64,000 bases of DNA from Balanoglossus misakiensis (Eukaryota > Hemichordata): positions 5,642,001 through 5,706,000 of the forward strand of contig CM082587.2 of assembly GCA_040954595.2 (NCBI GenBank), in the 5' to 3' direction. Position 1 is the first letter of the stretch. Each line of letters starts with the position of its first letter. Made by a program: the position numbers and the translations under genes. A model generated the notes under the pieces. The model was not told the DNA's origin. It did not search any database and was given only the letters and a program-made list of their open reading frames with translations. Positions 27,301 to 38,843 of this stretch are shown here, in pieces.

Positions 27301-28233
27301 GTACACCACCATGTGTATTAAGGAGAGTCTTCGTCTTCATCCGCCCGTGCCTTACATAGCAAGAAGACTCACAAAACCGTTCGTGTTACCCGATGGACGC
27401 AGCTTACCAGCAGGTACACGCACTCACATGTGCCCGAACGGCCTCTGTAGTATACTATATGATTTGGCTATTACATGTATTCCTTACGGTATATCTGCAA
27501 GATATACCTAATATTTTTATATAACTTTCGCCGTGATAATTTCTTCCACTGTATCGTGTACAGTGGTTCAACAGACTTGTGGATTCTAATGGACAAATGC
27601 TTCGACGATGTGGGATCATCCGACGTAAAATTGTACATAGCTTTTCCTCACACATTTTGTCTAATTTCTGATTTCGATTTCCTCAAGGTCACATGGTTGG
27701 TATCAGTGTCTTTTGTTGCCATCACAACGCCAACGTCTGGCCAGACCCGGATGTGTACGATCCCGAACGATTCTCGCCGGAAAACACTAAAGATCGCTCC
27801 CCGTACGCCTTCGTACCGTTTTCTGCCGGTCCAAGGTAAGATATGGGAGCCTCTTGCAGAACTCGGGTGTCGTGTTCCAACATTCCACAGTGAAAATGCC
27901 ATCAACAAGGTTTTCAGGACAATCTTAAACTGAAGAAACTACGAGTGATATATTGTACCACTTATGATGGCATAGCTTCTTGGCTTAATGCCAGAGTGCT
28001 CTTAGTGGCAGGTCAGTGATAAAATAGGAATTCGCATTTCATCTTTTTTTTCTCACAGAAACTGCATCGGGCAACACTTTGCCATGAACGAGCTGAAAGT
28101 GGCCGTTGCTATGACGATTCATCGGTTTCGTTTGTCTGTGGATGAGAATAAAGAGGTCAGCCGGATCAATCAGCTGGTGTTGCGGTCCAAGACAGGACTT
28201 AATCTATACATCAAACCGAGGGAGGGGCTGTAA
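24344..28233 (+). CDS. Cytochrome P450, CYP4 family
   Basis: Heme-thiolate monooxygenase, probably microsomal; CYP4 enzymes usually omega-hydroxylate fatty acids or eicosanoids. Nine exons join in phase: 24344-24553, 24877-25021, 25468-25640, 25953-26074, 26453-26720, 26942-27138, 27280-27413, 27688-27835, 28059-28233, giving 523 aa, normal for CYP4. Residues about 17-40 form the N-terminal anchor helix. Seen motifs: [20 protein letters not shown] (helix C, WxxxR), [10 protein letters not shown] (helix I; CYP4 enzymes typically have the Glu that can link to heme), [11 protein letters not shown] (ExxR) and [14 protein letters not shown] (heme loop with axial Cys). MTGSALT at 24344 was preferred to the ATG at 24275 because it places the anchor at the terminus. 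Subfamily (4F, 4V or other) cannot be set from motifs. It lies tail-to-tail with the TRIM gene. Confidence 0.93.
24661..24720. repeat. Perfect 30-bp tandem duplication in P450 intron 1
   Basis: The 30-base unit beginning CCGTAACCTTTCACC and ending GTCCGCCATA occurs twice back to back with no mismatch. This implies a recent duplication, or an assembly artefact. Confidence 0.95.
27145..27191 (+). repeat. GGTGT-type simple repeat in P450 intron 6
   Basis: A run of TGGTG/TGGTT pentamers just after the exon-6 donor. It encodes a spurious short ORF and is low-complexity DNA. Confidence 0.85.
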
Positions 28234-28776
28234 CCGCTTCTTAGCTCTGCCCCCCCCCCCCGTACAAAAAGTTCCGACCGTACCTTACCCACAACCACAC
28301 ACATTGGGGATGGAATGAACCTTGTTTGAGTAAAGATTGCACTTTAACTCGCCATTACAGAACACCGCCAGTATATAATATGTAAAAAATAATCGCCTCT
28401 TCACATCTCTCCCCAAATTGCTGAAAACAAGTACGTGTATTTCGGCCACAGAATTAAGTCCACTGTAGAGATTCGAGAAATGAATTTAATTTTGTCTGAG
28501 TTCAGTTGGTGATTTTTTCGCTAAAGGATCTCCGAATTGTTTGACCTATACATAAACTTGCTTTCACAAAATGTGCATGGTTATCACATATCATAGGCTT
28601 AGGCCTACATGTAGAATTTTTGAGGAAACAGTGTTACAATATTGTGATTTTTTTTAAATTTTCACAAAAGTTGCCAAAAGAGAAGTATTAAATGGTAGAA
28701 AGAAAACACTATGTCACCATGCTTGATTTTTTGATAGAGCTGTTGAGATGTCCGGCCAGTTTTTCGTCTTTGCCGT
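28234..28776. other. Convergent 3' region between the P450 and TRIM genes
   Basis: The two genes end 543 bases apart. A 12-base C-run starts near 28250. No other feature is visible; the 3' UTRs of both genes presumably share this stretch. Confidence 0.5.
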
Positions 28777-30657
28777 TCACAGTATTACGCAGACCTGGCT
28801 GACATTTGGGTCAGGTTTATTGTCCGGGCGACGAGACTTGTTCAAGGTGGCGCTGCGCCTCCCGGTCATGGACGTGCTTGAAGGCGCCTCCTCGTACATG
28901 ATGACGTCGTTGCTCCCGTGTCGCGTCACCAGGAGCCTCGCACCGCCCGCCGCCGAGTTCGACACCGCGATGCCGTAGGTCATGGACGCCACCGACTCCC
29001 GCGACACGACCTGGGTGAGGTGGGTGCCGCACGAGTTGTACAGCTGCACCCCGGTGCTGTTGTTCACGTACAGACAGTCCCTCGTGTCCACGGCCACCCC
29101 GCTGGGCGTCCCCAGGGGCTCGCCGCCTGCCGCGGCCGTGATCTCGAAGGCGAAGTCTCCGTCCCGGTTCAGAACTTGAATCCGATTGTTCCCGTAGTCG
29201 GAGACGATAACTTGATCTTGGCTGTTCACGGCCAAGTACATCGGTTTGTTGAACTCTCCCCTGCCGTTGCCCGGTTTCCCGATGGTGGTGACCCGGGAAA
29301 CGTTCATGAATACGCCGCTTACTTTGTAGACGGTGATGTCGTGCGATCCACTGTTGGCGACGTAGACCTTCCGCGTGCTCGACACGCCCACCCCAATCGG
29401 CGCGCTGAGCTCATTCTTGCCGAAGTGCTTCCTCACAGAGCCCGAGATGTCGACGATATAGGCGAGATTGTTGACGAAATCCGACACGACAAAAAGCACC
29501 TTCACGTCAGTCTCGCTGAAAACGGCCAAGTCATAAATTTGGCTTGGTCGCAGAGGGCCGACGCTTGAAGACGTGTGCTTTACCTCCGAACTCATCCTCA
29601 GTCTTTGGTCGGCCTCGCTGAAGTAGTTCAAGAATCTGCCGCCACAGACTGCTATGTCGCCGTCTCTGAAGAAGGCGACGCACGTCGGGGTTTTCATCCC
29701 CAGCGAGAAGTCCTGCCGATGTTCAAACCGCGGCACGAACGCAACGTCGCCTCTCACGCGCCCGACCGAGTTGCAGGAGAGTGTCTGGATGAAATCGCTC
29801 GGTGTGAACTCAAGGGTCGGGGGTGCGTTCCGACTGTACGGGTGTACGACGCCTGCCTTCAACTCTTGCGGGGACTTCAAGTTAGCTTGCTGGAGCCGTT
29901 GGATGAACGCCGTTGCGCGCGTTTCGCCCATCAGAGCGCTGCTCTTCGAGAGGTCGTCGTTGTACGATTCCAGCGAAATTTTCCACTTGTCCCGGGTGCC
30001 TTGCAAGTGGCCGATCTGCTCCGTGTGTTTCCCTTGGAGTTCGGCGAGCAGGGCGTCGCCGTCGGACCGCACACGCTGGGCTAGCAGCGTCGCTTGCTCG
30101 GCGATCGCGTCGCCGACGGCTTTTCTGTCGCGGTCCAGCTGCGGAAAGAGTTCATCGATGTACGCGACGTTGGCTTCCACCTGTTGCTTGTTGGCCTCCA
30201 GCATCCTCCGCTGGATGCCCAAGTTAGCGCTGTTGATGCGAAGGAAGTCGACCAGCTGCTGCGTGCTGTGGGCCGGGCGCCTGTGCTCGTCTCCCAGACA
30301 CAGCGAGCACACGGCCACACTGCAGGTGTTACAGAAGACGTCCAGCTCCTTTTGGTGGGTCGGACACATCTCGGAATCCTCGATGCCAAACTTCCCGCGT
30401 CCTTTAGTCTGCCCTTCCCTGCCGAGCGACGCTATCAAGTTCTGGTCTTGCCGGAATCCCCCGACGCCTTCCTCGGGCACTGCGCTAAGTTTTGCGCACG
30501 TGGGACAAGGCAGCTTGTGCTGCTTCGTCATCGGGTCCGACCACAGCTCGAGACAGGTCAGGCAGAAAGAGTGACCGCACGACAGGGCCCTCGGGTCGCT
30601 GAACGCCATAGCACAGATCGCACACAGGATCGGTGGGGTTTCCTCGGTTGTCGACAT
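28777..30657 (-). CDS. TRIM-NHL protein with C-terminal CaaX box, intronless
   Basis: A 626-aa single-exon ORF of the TRIM E3 ubiquitin-ligase type. RING finger at residues 12-54 (CAICAMAF, CGHSFC, CPTC). B-box 2 at about 98-135 (CPTHQKELDVFC, CSLC, H). A coiled-coil segment spans about 140-260. NHL beta-propeller repeats at about 310-600 include GKPGNGRGEFNKPMYLAVN and VSDYGNNRIQVLNRDG. The last four residues are CVIL, a consensus prenylation box (Leu at the end favours geranylgeranyl), so membrane attachment is inferred. The coding region is GC-rich and lacks introns, unlike its neighbours, suggesting a retrocopy or a lineage-specific TRIM expansion. It is not TRIM32 by sequence (TRIM32 is longer in its linker and lacks this tail, from memory). 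Orthology to TRIM2/3/71 is not established. Confidence 0.9.
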   Translation of the reverse strand: MSTTEETPPILCAICAMAFSDPRALSCGHSFCLTCLELWSDPMTKQHKLPCPTCAKLSAVPEEGVGGFRQDQNLIASLGREGQTKGRGKFGIEDSEMCPTHQKELDVFCNTCSVAVCSLCLGDEHRRPAHSTQQLVDFLRINSANLGIQRRMLEANKQQVEANVAYIDELFPQLDRDRKAVGDAIAEQATLLAQRVRSDGDALLAELQGKHTEQIGHLQGTRDKWKISLESYNDDLSKSSALMGETRATAFIQRLQQANLKSPQELKAGVVHPYSRNAPPTLEFTPSDFIQTLSCNSVGRVRGDVAFVPRFEHRQDFSLGMKTPTCVAFFRDGDIAVCGGRFLNYFSEADQRLRMSSEVKHTSSSVGPLRPSQIYDLAVFSETDVKVLFVVSDFVNNLAYIVDISGSVRKHFGKNELSAPIGVGVSSTRKVYVANSGSHDITVYKVSGVFMNVSRVTTIGKPGNGRGEFNKPMYLAVNSQDQVIVSDYGNNRIQVLNRDGDFAFEITAAAGGEPLGTPSGVAVDTRDCLYVNNSTGVQLYNSCGTHLTQVVSRESVASMTYGIAVSNSAAGGARLLVTRHGSNDVIMYEEAPSSTSMTGRRSATLNKSRRPDNKPDPNVSQVCVIL

Positions 30658-32712
30658 CTTTCAGCTGGGCGGTGATTTTTTTTTCACGTACACCTGGAAT
30701 TGAATGACAAGATCGCATGATGGGAAAAATAGCTATGATGTGCGTACGCAGTTGATGCACTGAAGCCCGTGCGCCATGTGTAAACACGTACGTCGGGCGT
30801 TTACCCCGGTCGTGATGACAACATCCCTGTACAAAGTCTGGACAGATGTCGGGATATCGATCGCCATCATTAAAGTAACACGTCAGTATTTACTGAACGT
30901 AAAAGGAATTTGTACCAAGGCATATATATGCGTTTATTTCTATTGAGTTCTCGGTCGTTAGAATGATATAAATATAATCCTCAAAATACGTCGCGATGGT
31001 AGTAATGTCAGTCTGAAAGATCGATCGATATAATACTAATTGGAAAAGATAATACCTGGAATATAATATCTAAACATAGCAACCTGCGCTAGTCAAGTTC
31101 TCCATGGACAGCGTGTGTATCGTGCACAACGCTGGAATTTGTGTTGTTGGTTTATGATATGTTGGTCTTTCAGCGTACAGCAACACTCGTTCGGGTATTC
31201 GGGCGACTTTTCGTCTAGTGTCAGTGATCTGATCAATGGCCTGATTCAATCGCATGATTTGGTGGGTGGGTGGGTGTGTGGGGAGGGGGGTATATTGCCA
31301 TGTTTTTGACATCTAATGTGATCCTAAGTTCTTTTCGCAACACAGCAAGGGCTAAAGTAATGAATTCGAAGAAACTACTGACGTAAAAGAATATCCTATC
31401 TGCAAATTCCGGTGCGGGTTCAAAATTTAAAAATGCATACAAGTTTTGCGATTCCTCGACTGTTAATCCAGGTGACAGACTTCTTCGTTTCAGTGTACGT
31501 ATTAAACTGTTTCTGAGTCGATCTTGATGAACAGCAAACATATAATGGTATCTATTATTTACCTGGGGAATAAATTGAGAAATACAACCTTCAGAAATGT
31601 CCCACGCACTGCACCCGCCCGTCCGCCGTCCCTGGGACCCTCCGCCGGCAACTGTTCGACTTTCTTGCGAATCGAACGCATGTGCGCAATAGTGATGTTT
31701 ACACTGGTTACTATGACAACACACCTCGCCGATGTTTAGCCCGTGTGCTAATCAAGATGTCCACCGTTTAAATTAAGTCTCAAATAACCAATGCAAACAA
31801 AACGGTTAAGAACTACCAGGCTTCTACACATATTGAATATATCTCGCCTACGTCCCTTACGTGGATGCAAACGTACATGCGAACAGAGCTTGCTAACAAA
31901 CATTTAAAAAAATAATACACACCTTGTTGTAAAGAAAAAGGATTCCGATTCACCGCTTGTACTCCGCGCAAAAACACGAAATAATATTAAAACCAACGGA
32001 GGACTGGACGGAGAAAAAAGATTACGAAGCCCGTGGTCCGATCACGACAACTGGTGCCGTTCTCGCACAGCTCTAGACATTAAGTGGCCGGTTACTGAAA
32101 CACGTCAACAACATGTTTGGACCAAGTTCCTTGACGACAAAATGCTTGTAGGCTGTATTTCACGGTTGGCAAAAACACAAAAACCGCCGAGCGATGACTG
32201 AACTCGTCAATATACGGAATAAACATTAACCAGTGCGTCAAGTCATTTATTGGTTAATATAGGATGTTATATCAGTGTCCGGATCTCCGGTTGATCTTTA
32301 ACCTCGAAACGGCATACCACTTCAGCCTGCGCTCGTATTTAAATATATACGCAGATGTCATTCCAGAATCATAATGTGATCAAACCCTGTATTTGGTTAG
32401 AGAACTTCAGCCGGAATTAAGAAATACGACATAATTAAAACAATTGATTTGATTGTACTTATAATTTCCCTTAGCATAGTTATGAGGGAATTATTATGAG
32501 AGAATTATTATGGGTTTGTCGACACAAATGTCCATGATTTATGTAAACATGGAATTTCAGATGACAGACTATCCCAGCCCCAGATGCACGTTGCTTGGCC
32601 CACGTACACGTGACTATTATAGGCCAGGTTCCTCTTCAACGTATCTTGAGCTGGACAAATGTATGACAGTGGGCAGTGTTGTTATATCTTTTGTTAACGC
32701 CGTATTTACATC
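30658..32712. other. Intergenic DNA between the TRIM and MED27 genes
   Basis: About 2 kb holding the TRIM upstream region and the MED27 3' region. A 163-codon minus-strand ORF at 31233-31724 has no recognisable domain and contains a Pro/His-rich stretch produced by a GGTGG-rich repeat at about 31261-31291, so I did not call it. TATA-like AT-rich words are common. Nothing else is supported. Confidence 0.45.
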
Positions 32713-34935
32713 TCACTGTCTACAACTATCATGGGTCACATCCAGCGTTCTGAAGTCCCTCCACGTGGGCGGAAGGTTACCATTCAGGTATTTACCACAT
32801 CGGTGGCAGGGCGTGGCAAATAGACTGGTGTAGCTGCGCAGCCAGGTCTGTGAATGTGAATGACACGAGCGGAGTCAAGCTTATACATTTACAGTCAAAC
32901 ACGAACAGTGGAAATCTTTGCGACACTGACACCTTAGTTTTGTGTGCACACTAGCACTGTTCTTGTTGGTAACTTAAATTCAGAGATGCACAAGTTGTGG
33001 GAAGCACTGTTTGACCGTCATCACTTACCATGAACGACTTGATGGCAATTTCCGGCATCAGAGGCAGGTGATAGTGCAACATGGCCGCCATGGCGTGATC
33101 TGTGAGCTGTACAAGGGCACAAGACACTATTATAGCATTCTGACACTACATCAGTTCGTCCTATTGACTCTCTCTTTGTCTTCGCATGCTGCCCCTTCTG
33201 CATTCCCCTGTGTATGTACCTGTCTGTGCTGGAACTCTTCCTGTTGTGTTCCTTTATTTGTTTGTGTTTGTTTGTTTTTTATTTGTTTGTTTGCTGGTTG
33301 ATCTCTTTATCTGTTTGTTTGGTTTTTGTATTATTTATTTGTCTGCTTTTTCTCATACATAGTGAACTGCGAACCCCATTTTCGTGATATATGAATACAT
33401 GTCTGCATGAATGAATACGAGCGATGAAACCTGCTTACCTTCTGAAAAACCTGGTATCTTGAAGGAGTCCACAGATCCAGCTGGCCGTCGTCTTTGTGAG
33501 AGTTTTCGTGGTAACCTCTGACAACGACCCTCTCGATGAGAAGACCGCGGAGAACTACGATGGCACTCAGCGTTCTCCCGACAGTCACCTGGGAATCGTT
33601 GAAGTGGGAAAGAGAGCGTAACAACATCAGACTCAGCATGTGAATGTTTCTCACGCTGTTCTGCGAGGCTTTGTTTCATAACACCTTTTTCAATGCTGAG
33701 AAATACTTACAGGCCTTGCCCAACAGTGGGTCACATCTTTTGTTTCTGATAAACAGTTGCGGGCTTACACAAAGGCTTTCTTGTTTGCCTTTATTTCATT
33801 GCCCTGGGATCAAGGAAAAGGCCTTTAACTGAATATGGGTATGAGAAAATTCACCTGCAGGACGGCTCCAGCACCCTTGGGTCTGTTCACTGTGATCGAC
33901 ATATCCGGGAACAGTCGGACCAGATTGGCCACAATGGCATCCACTACACTGCAAACCAACGGGAACACGATCAAAATCACTTTCATGTCACAGGTTCAAT
34001 GTCATTGGCTTTGCACGTATAATGTGCACAGTACAGAGGGTAAGCTTCTCCCTGAGCAATGTTTTTTCTTCAATGATCAATTATTTCCCCCACATGCAGC
34101 ACGTAAGCCTCCTCCATCATGACGAAACATATCTCCACTTTGACAACTGAAAACAGTTGGGTTTTAACTGCCACAATGAAAGAAATAAAAACCTACTGAG
34201 GTGGTATAGCGTGGCTGGTTGGTGTAGGTTTTCTTCTCTTGGCCGACAATCCTGTGGCCACCGATGTCCTCTTCAAGGAATTCTGTGCCAGCATCGAACT
34301 GGCCAGGCTGCTGTGTGTTTGCACCTGGTCGTACAAAAAGAAGAAATGGCATGACTTGAGAATGTCGCACTAAAAAGCGATTCACATCACATTTGACACA
34401 CAATTCTAATCTTTCCACTATCGCTCTTCCAAGTTGAACATTGTTATCATATTTGACTCTGTGAATGGCAGGTGATGTCGCAACTGTGGAAATGTCTCAA
34501 GCATGCCATACCTTGGTAGACCATTTGTACGTCTGTAGAAGCTGTGTGTAGAGGGGTGTTTTATCTTGCACTGGGTCCAGACTGAGCAGGCCACTGTTGC
34601 CCATTGGAATGGTATCGTTGAACTTCTGCAGAGAAGAAGTTAGTTTTTCCAGTTCACTGCAAGACAAGAAACAAAAAAATGTATATGTACATTCAACTGA
34701 AATGCTATGATTTTCCATACATGTGCATACAGCTAAGCACCCACCTGAAATCGTCGTTCACAGCAGTTAAGTCTTGTTTCAATTCCGAAACAAACGCGCT
34801 CTCCTTAGTGACCTCGCCCTTGGTACTTTTAACTCCATCTTTAAGATGAGTAAACACTCGTGTTACACTCGATCTCAGCTTTTGAACGGCGGAAAGCGCT
34901 GCGTTTATTGTCTCCAAGTTGTTGCTGTCCGCCAT
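32713..34935 (-). CDS. MED27: Mediator complex subunit 27
   Basis: Subunit of the Mediator coactivator that links transcription factors to RNA polymerase II; nuclear. Seven exons join in phase on the minus strand: 34935-34745, 34656-34512, 34324-34197, 33948-33855, 33588-33439, 33106-33029, 32847-32713, giving 306 aa against about 311 in human. Conserved blocks seen: VQKLRSSVTRVFTHLKDG near the start, GLLSLDPVQDKTPLYTQLLQ in exon 2, LKRTSVATGLSAKRR in exon 3, RYQVFQK ending exon 5, ALHYHLPLMPE-like sequence in exon 6, and a C-terminal zinc-binding motif CHRCGKYLNGNLPPTWRDF ending DSCRQ-stop. All key Cys are present. It is head-to-head with the amidase gene, with start codons 435 bases apart. 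Confidence 0.96.
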
Positions 34936-35369
34936 CTTAGTTAGGGCTCCCTATCGTTCTTTAAAAATATCAGTTGAGAATAACAGCGCCCTCTGCAGCT
35001 GCAGCAATGAATGTTTGTCATTTCGCTGGCAAATTCTATTGGAAAAGTATTAGCAAGTAAGCGAGTGAGGCCGAATATCAGCAAACGAGCGGTTACGTAA
35101 TTAAATGTAGTTTCATTTGAAAGTCCTCTGCTACACGCGTGGTTTCTCTTTGATACACAGTGGCCTTGGGAATGGTCTTTTTCCCCGCACTGCAGAAGTC
35201 GTAAAATACAGAAGTAGGCCTACATGTAAAGCAATAGATGATAGACCGTCCGATCAGGTGACAGACGAGATAATAGAAGTCGAATCGGGTGTATTGATCT
35301 GTTTACATAACAGAACCTACATCACCACATACAAATACTGCCGATCTGGGATAGACTCGGCCGCACAAA
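34936..35369. promoter_or_regulatory. Probable bidirectional promoter of MED27 and the amidase gene
   Basis: 434 bases between two divergent ATG codons. No TATA box stands out. A TAATAGAAG-type AT-rich patch and a CTGCAGCTGCAG palindrome at about 34,995 are the only notable words. The promoter role is inferred from spacing. Confidence 0.5.
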
Positions 35370-38300
35370 ATGTGGCGTGTATTTGCTTCGCTCGCCATTT
35401 TGGCTGGCTTTGCAGCCTGCCAGCAGAACCACACCGTTCCTGCGCCCAGGTACCGCTTCGACTTAGACACGCCGCCCGAGAAGCGATGGGACAACATCGT
35501 CAAGGACTGGGACAAGAAACTACTGCAGTATTTCATTGGCGAGGTGCTCAGGTGAGAACTGTTCAAACGCGGTGTACACTGGCATCACTGTAAAGGTACT
35601 TTTTGGGAATAGTGCCAACATTATTTCCCCGGGGAATGGGGAAAGAGGGAGTCAGTGTACCAGGAGATGTATACGGACGGGTGATAGAAGGTTTGGAAAA
35701 GTGCGTTGTCATTATAGGCAAATTCACAAATTATAAATAAATAAACCTGGATCCCTGCATTGATAAATTTAGATTGCAAAGTTCACTAGCCCAATCACAA
35801 AGGTTAGATCTGTGAACGAACTTTCTGAGGTCGCCGTATAATCAAAAGCTTCGACCTCGTGTCGAACCCATGTTGATCATTATTTATCTATTTATTTTTT
35901 ACATATACTTCCAATTGTCAATGTTATATCACAGAGACTATCTCCCTCCACTCGTTATCCCTATCCTGGAGACGGTTGCCAAGGCAGCAGATCCTCTGAT
36001 TCCAAGTCCTTACCGACAAGAGATGGAGGGTTTCTCCCGAGCGACTGGCGTCAAATTATCAGATGTTATTGCATTGAACTTGGAGTATGAGTTTATGACG
36101 TGAGTGACATAGATGCATAGCCATCGTGTGATTTTAAAAAATTGAAAACCAAGTATCACGGATATGGTAAAATGCAACTCTTATGGAAGTTCTCGCTTTA
36201 AAAATAAATCTTTATTTGAGTGGTCTGTGTATGTCAATGAAAACCGTTCTCTGCCGTGCATTCACCAAGACTTAGTGCGTTAGCTTGACGTTAGCTAGCT
36301 TTCTATACGGTAGTGTTGTCGGGTTTTTTTTCTTCCAGGTTCTGTACAAGCATAGTCGCCCAAGATTCCCAAGGACGAATCTGGCATGGTCGAAACATGG
36401 ACTATGGTTTCGTCGATGTGCTGCGAAATATCACGGTTATACTTGACGTCACGAGGAGCGGAAAGGTAAATACCACAAACCCCTCACGAGCCACACACTA
36501 ACTCGCATTAGAAATTAACAAAAATATTCATTAAATAATTATATTACAAATCAATTATTTTTCGGTAGGTAATATACACCGCCACTACGTTCCTGGGATT
36601 CTCCGGTATGCTGACAGGGATGAAGCCAAATGGTTTTTCTATAACAGTCGATGCAAGAGGTGAGATGTATATATAAACCAGTACAGTTTTGTCAGTTTGT
36701 GTGACTTCTGATTTAAGGGGGTATACGCGCACTAGGATGTCTGGACAACCATAGACAGTAGCTTCTGCAATTGTTAATTTCATTAAGTTACACATAGCTC
36801 AGCCAAATGATATTAAATTCAGTGGGCGAATAAATTAAACCGCACGGTCACCCTATTCAATTCAAATAACGCAGGTAGCTCCGGATCAAAAACCGACTGG
36901 TGGAAAAATGTGTTGGAAGCTTTCAACGCGCTCTTCCTTGGGGGAGCTTCCTTTGCAAGTTACCTGCCGAGAGAGGTGGGTAGAGTCAGCTGAGGTTTTG
37001 AAAGAATCTCCACAATTTTTTTTAAATCCTGCTATAACGGCATTTCTTCTTTTCATGTTAATTTTACTTCTTACGTTGATCTGTTGTCTGTTAACTGAAA
37101 GTTTTATGATCGTTACCGCCTTTCGTTTCATTGTACGACAACAGGTATTTGAAAGCGAAGCGAATTTCCACGACGCCGTGCACAAACTGTCAACCAGGCA
37201 GATTCTTGCGCCGGTCTACTACATCGTGGGTGGGGTGAAAGCCGGCGAGGGGGCAGTTGTGACTCGCGATCGGTACAAGGCGAGAGATGTGTGGTTTCTG
37301 AACCCGAACAACGGCACGTAAGTGAATTTTTGAAAGTGAGAAACTTGATATTAGATTCACCACCACCACCACCACCACCACCACATGGTGATGAGTTTGG
37401 GCTCAGAGAAACCAGACAGCAGTGTTGACGGGTCCTGGGTCGGGCACTGTCTTCCAATGTGGGAGCAAACGAAATCTAATCCCCGTGCACTATGTTTTAC
37501 TGGCCATGGCCACATCATATAGACGGATTGCGCGTTGTGTATGAACAACATTCTTTTCTTTCGCTTGGCGCAGGTGGTTTCTTGTGGAAACAAACTACGA
37601 CCACTGGCTTCCCCCGCCCACAGGTGACGATCGGAGGTAGGTAATAACACAGTGACCACACACCGTGGTAATAATTGTAATACATGTACATGCAACACCA
37701 CGCACGTGTCAAGTATGCGTTCTTAGATATAGGCAGTTTCATGCATAGCCGTGGTTCTTACCGAAAAATCGTGGTTCTTACGTTATACAGCCTACAAAGT
37801 CAAAATTTTTCAAGGTTTTAGCTTACAGAGTCTTGTTTTAGTCTATGCAATGATAATTTGTCATTAAAAATTAACAACAAACCAGTTTATTTACCACAGT
37901 CGACAGGCAAACTCCGTACGGTGGGCTCCCAAAACTCCTCCAAGGCGACGGCACAGCTACCAGACCAGAATCAAAATGAGCCACCCGACAACGTGGCACT
38001 GGGTGATTTTATACGACCAAAAACACCTGGTCACGCTAATATGTTAAATAAAGAAATAAACATAGGTGCACCTGGCCACGAAAACAAACTTCTCCTACGT
38101 AACAACTTCTTTTTTTTTCAGAGATCCGGCAGTCAAATTTATGAAATCCGTCGGCCAGGATAAAATCAACGGCAAAACTATGTATGACGTCATGTCAACT
38201 CCCCCAGTACTCAGGTCGTAAGTAGCCGCCGATGAAAATTACGCAGACATTTCAGTTGATCTCATTCATTCCAAAAACCACCCAAAAACTGAGCATTTCT

Positions 38301-38505
38301 GTCAACGAGTTTATAAAACTAGATATTGAAAAAATTGTAACCACTATTTTGTATTTCTCTACATCGCATGAACAGTCCCACCGTCTACACCGCGGTCATA
38401 TCGGCAGCCGACCCGGGGTCCTACGCCACCTACGTGCGCTATGTGTTCCTGCCCACCCTCCAACCGTGGCCAGAAACTTGGGAAGATGCTATTGATCACG
38501 TGTGA
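35370..38505 (+). CDS. Acid ceramidase / N-acylethanolamine acid amidase family hydrolase
   Basis: Lysosomal Ntn-hydrolase that cleaves amide-linked fatty acids (N-acylethanolamines for NAAA, ceramide for ASAH1). Nine exons join in phase: 35370-35551, 35935-36099, 36339-36465, 36569-36659, 36875-36975, 37145-37317, 37574-37636, 38122-38214, 38376-38505, giving 374 aa (NAAA about 359, ASAH1 about 395). A signal peptide covers residues 1-18 (VFASLAILAGFAAC). The self-processing site is at FCTSIVAQDSQGRIWHGRNMD, where the Cys becomes the N-terminal nucleophile and the Arg and Asp of GRNMD are family catalytic residues. ETNYDHW and GDDRR are also conserved. The N-terminus (PRYRFDLDTPPEKRW) resembles both NAAA and ASAH1, while GMLTGMKP is ASAH1-like, so the substrate cannot be assigned. 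Intron 7 contains a repeat ending 17 bases before exon 8. Confidence 0.9.
37358..37384 (+). repeat. CAC trinucleotide repeat
   Basis: Nine consecutive CAC units in intron 6 of the amidase gene. It explains the poly-Trp/poly-Val ORFs seen on the opposite strand. Confidence 0.95.
37862..38104. repeat. Dispersed non-autonomous element, copy 2, in an amidase intron
   Basis: It shares with the 19.7-20.4 kb element the words CACCTGGTCACGC and a second CACCTGG(C/T)CAC about 43 bases later, a GACGGCAC(A/G)GCT block, and the right end CTACGTAACA. The left end is not resolved. The right end stops 17 bases before the exon-8 acceptor, so the element supplies nearby intron sequence. Confidence 0.5.
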
Positions 38506-38837
38506 TGTTTTACCTGCCTACCGCCGAATGCCAGCAATACTACAGATGCGCAATTACCACGGAGAATGCGGTCAACGGTGACTGTATATAATTTGTGAGA
38601 ACCTGAGACACGTCGACGGACGCCGAGGGTGCCTTAAAATATTTTCATATTCTGTCCATCGACTTGTAAGATGTAAAAGCCGCTGTTCACGTTTAATTCA
38701 GTGTGATCTAATCCTTAACATTTGAAACTTCAATGCTTTTATGTAAATTTGTGTTGTGATATTCCGACACTCATCAAATGAGTTCCATTTGACCTACACG
38801 TACTCAGGAAATTATGTAAATTTGTAAAGATTTAAGC

Positions 38838-38843
38838 AATAAA
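38838..38843 (+). terminator. Poly(A) signal of the amidase gene
   Basis: AATAAA 333 bases after the TGA stop, in AT-rich 3' UTR sequence. Confidence 0.65.

Noticed and set aside
28777-30657. Calling this gene TRIM32 because TRIM32 also lies on human 9q33
   Set aside because: Its RING, B-box and NHL sequences do not follow TRIM32, and it has a CaaX end, so orthology by position alone is unsafe.
28918-30675. Long plus-strand ORFs (up to 306 codons) opposite the TRIM-NHL gene
   Set aside because: They mirror the GC-rich TRIM coding sequence, show no domain, and consist of Arg/Ala/Val-rich translation typical of antisense shadows.
31233-31724. Minus-strand 163-codon ORF in the TRIM-MED27 gap
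   Set aside because: No recognised domain, no splice partners, and its end is a Pro/His run from a GGTGG simple repeat. It could be a real exon, but I cannot support it.
37128-37701. Minus-strand ORFs with poly-Gly, poly-Val or poly-Trp
   Set aside because: Produced by the CAC trinucleotide repeat at 37358-37384.
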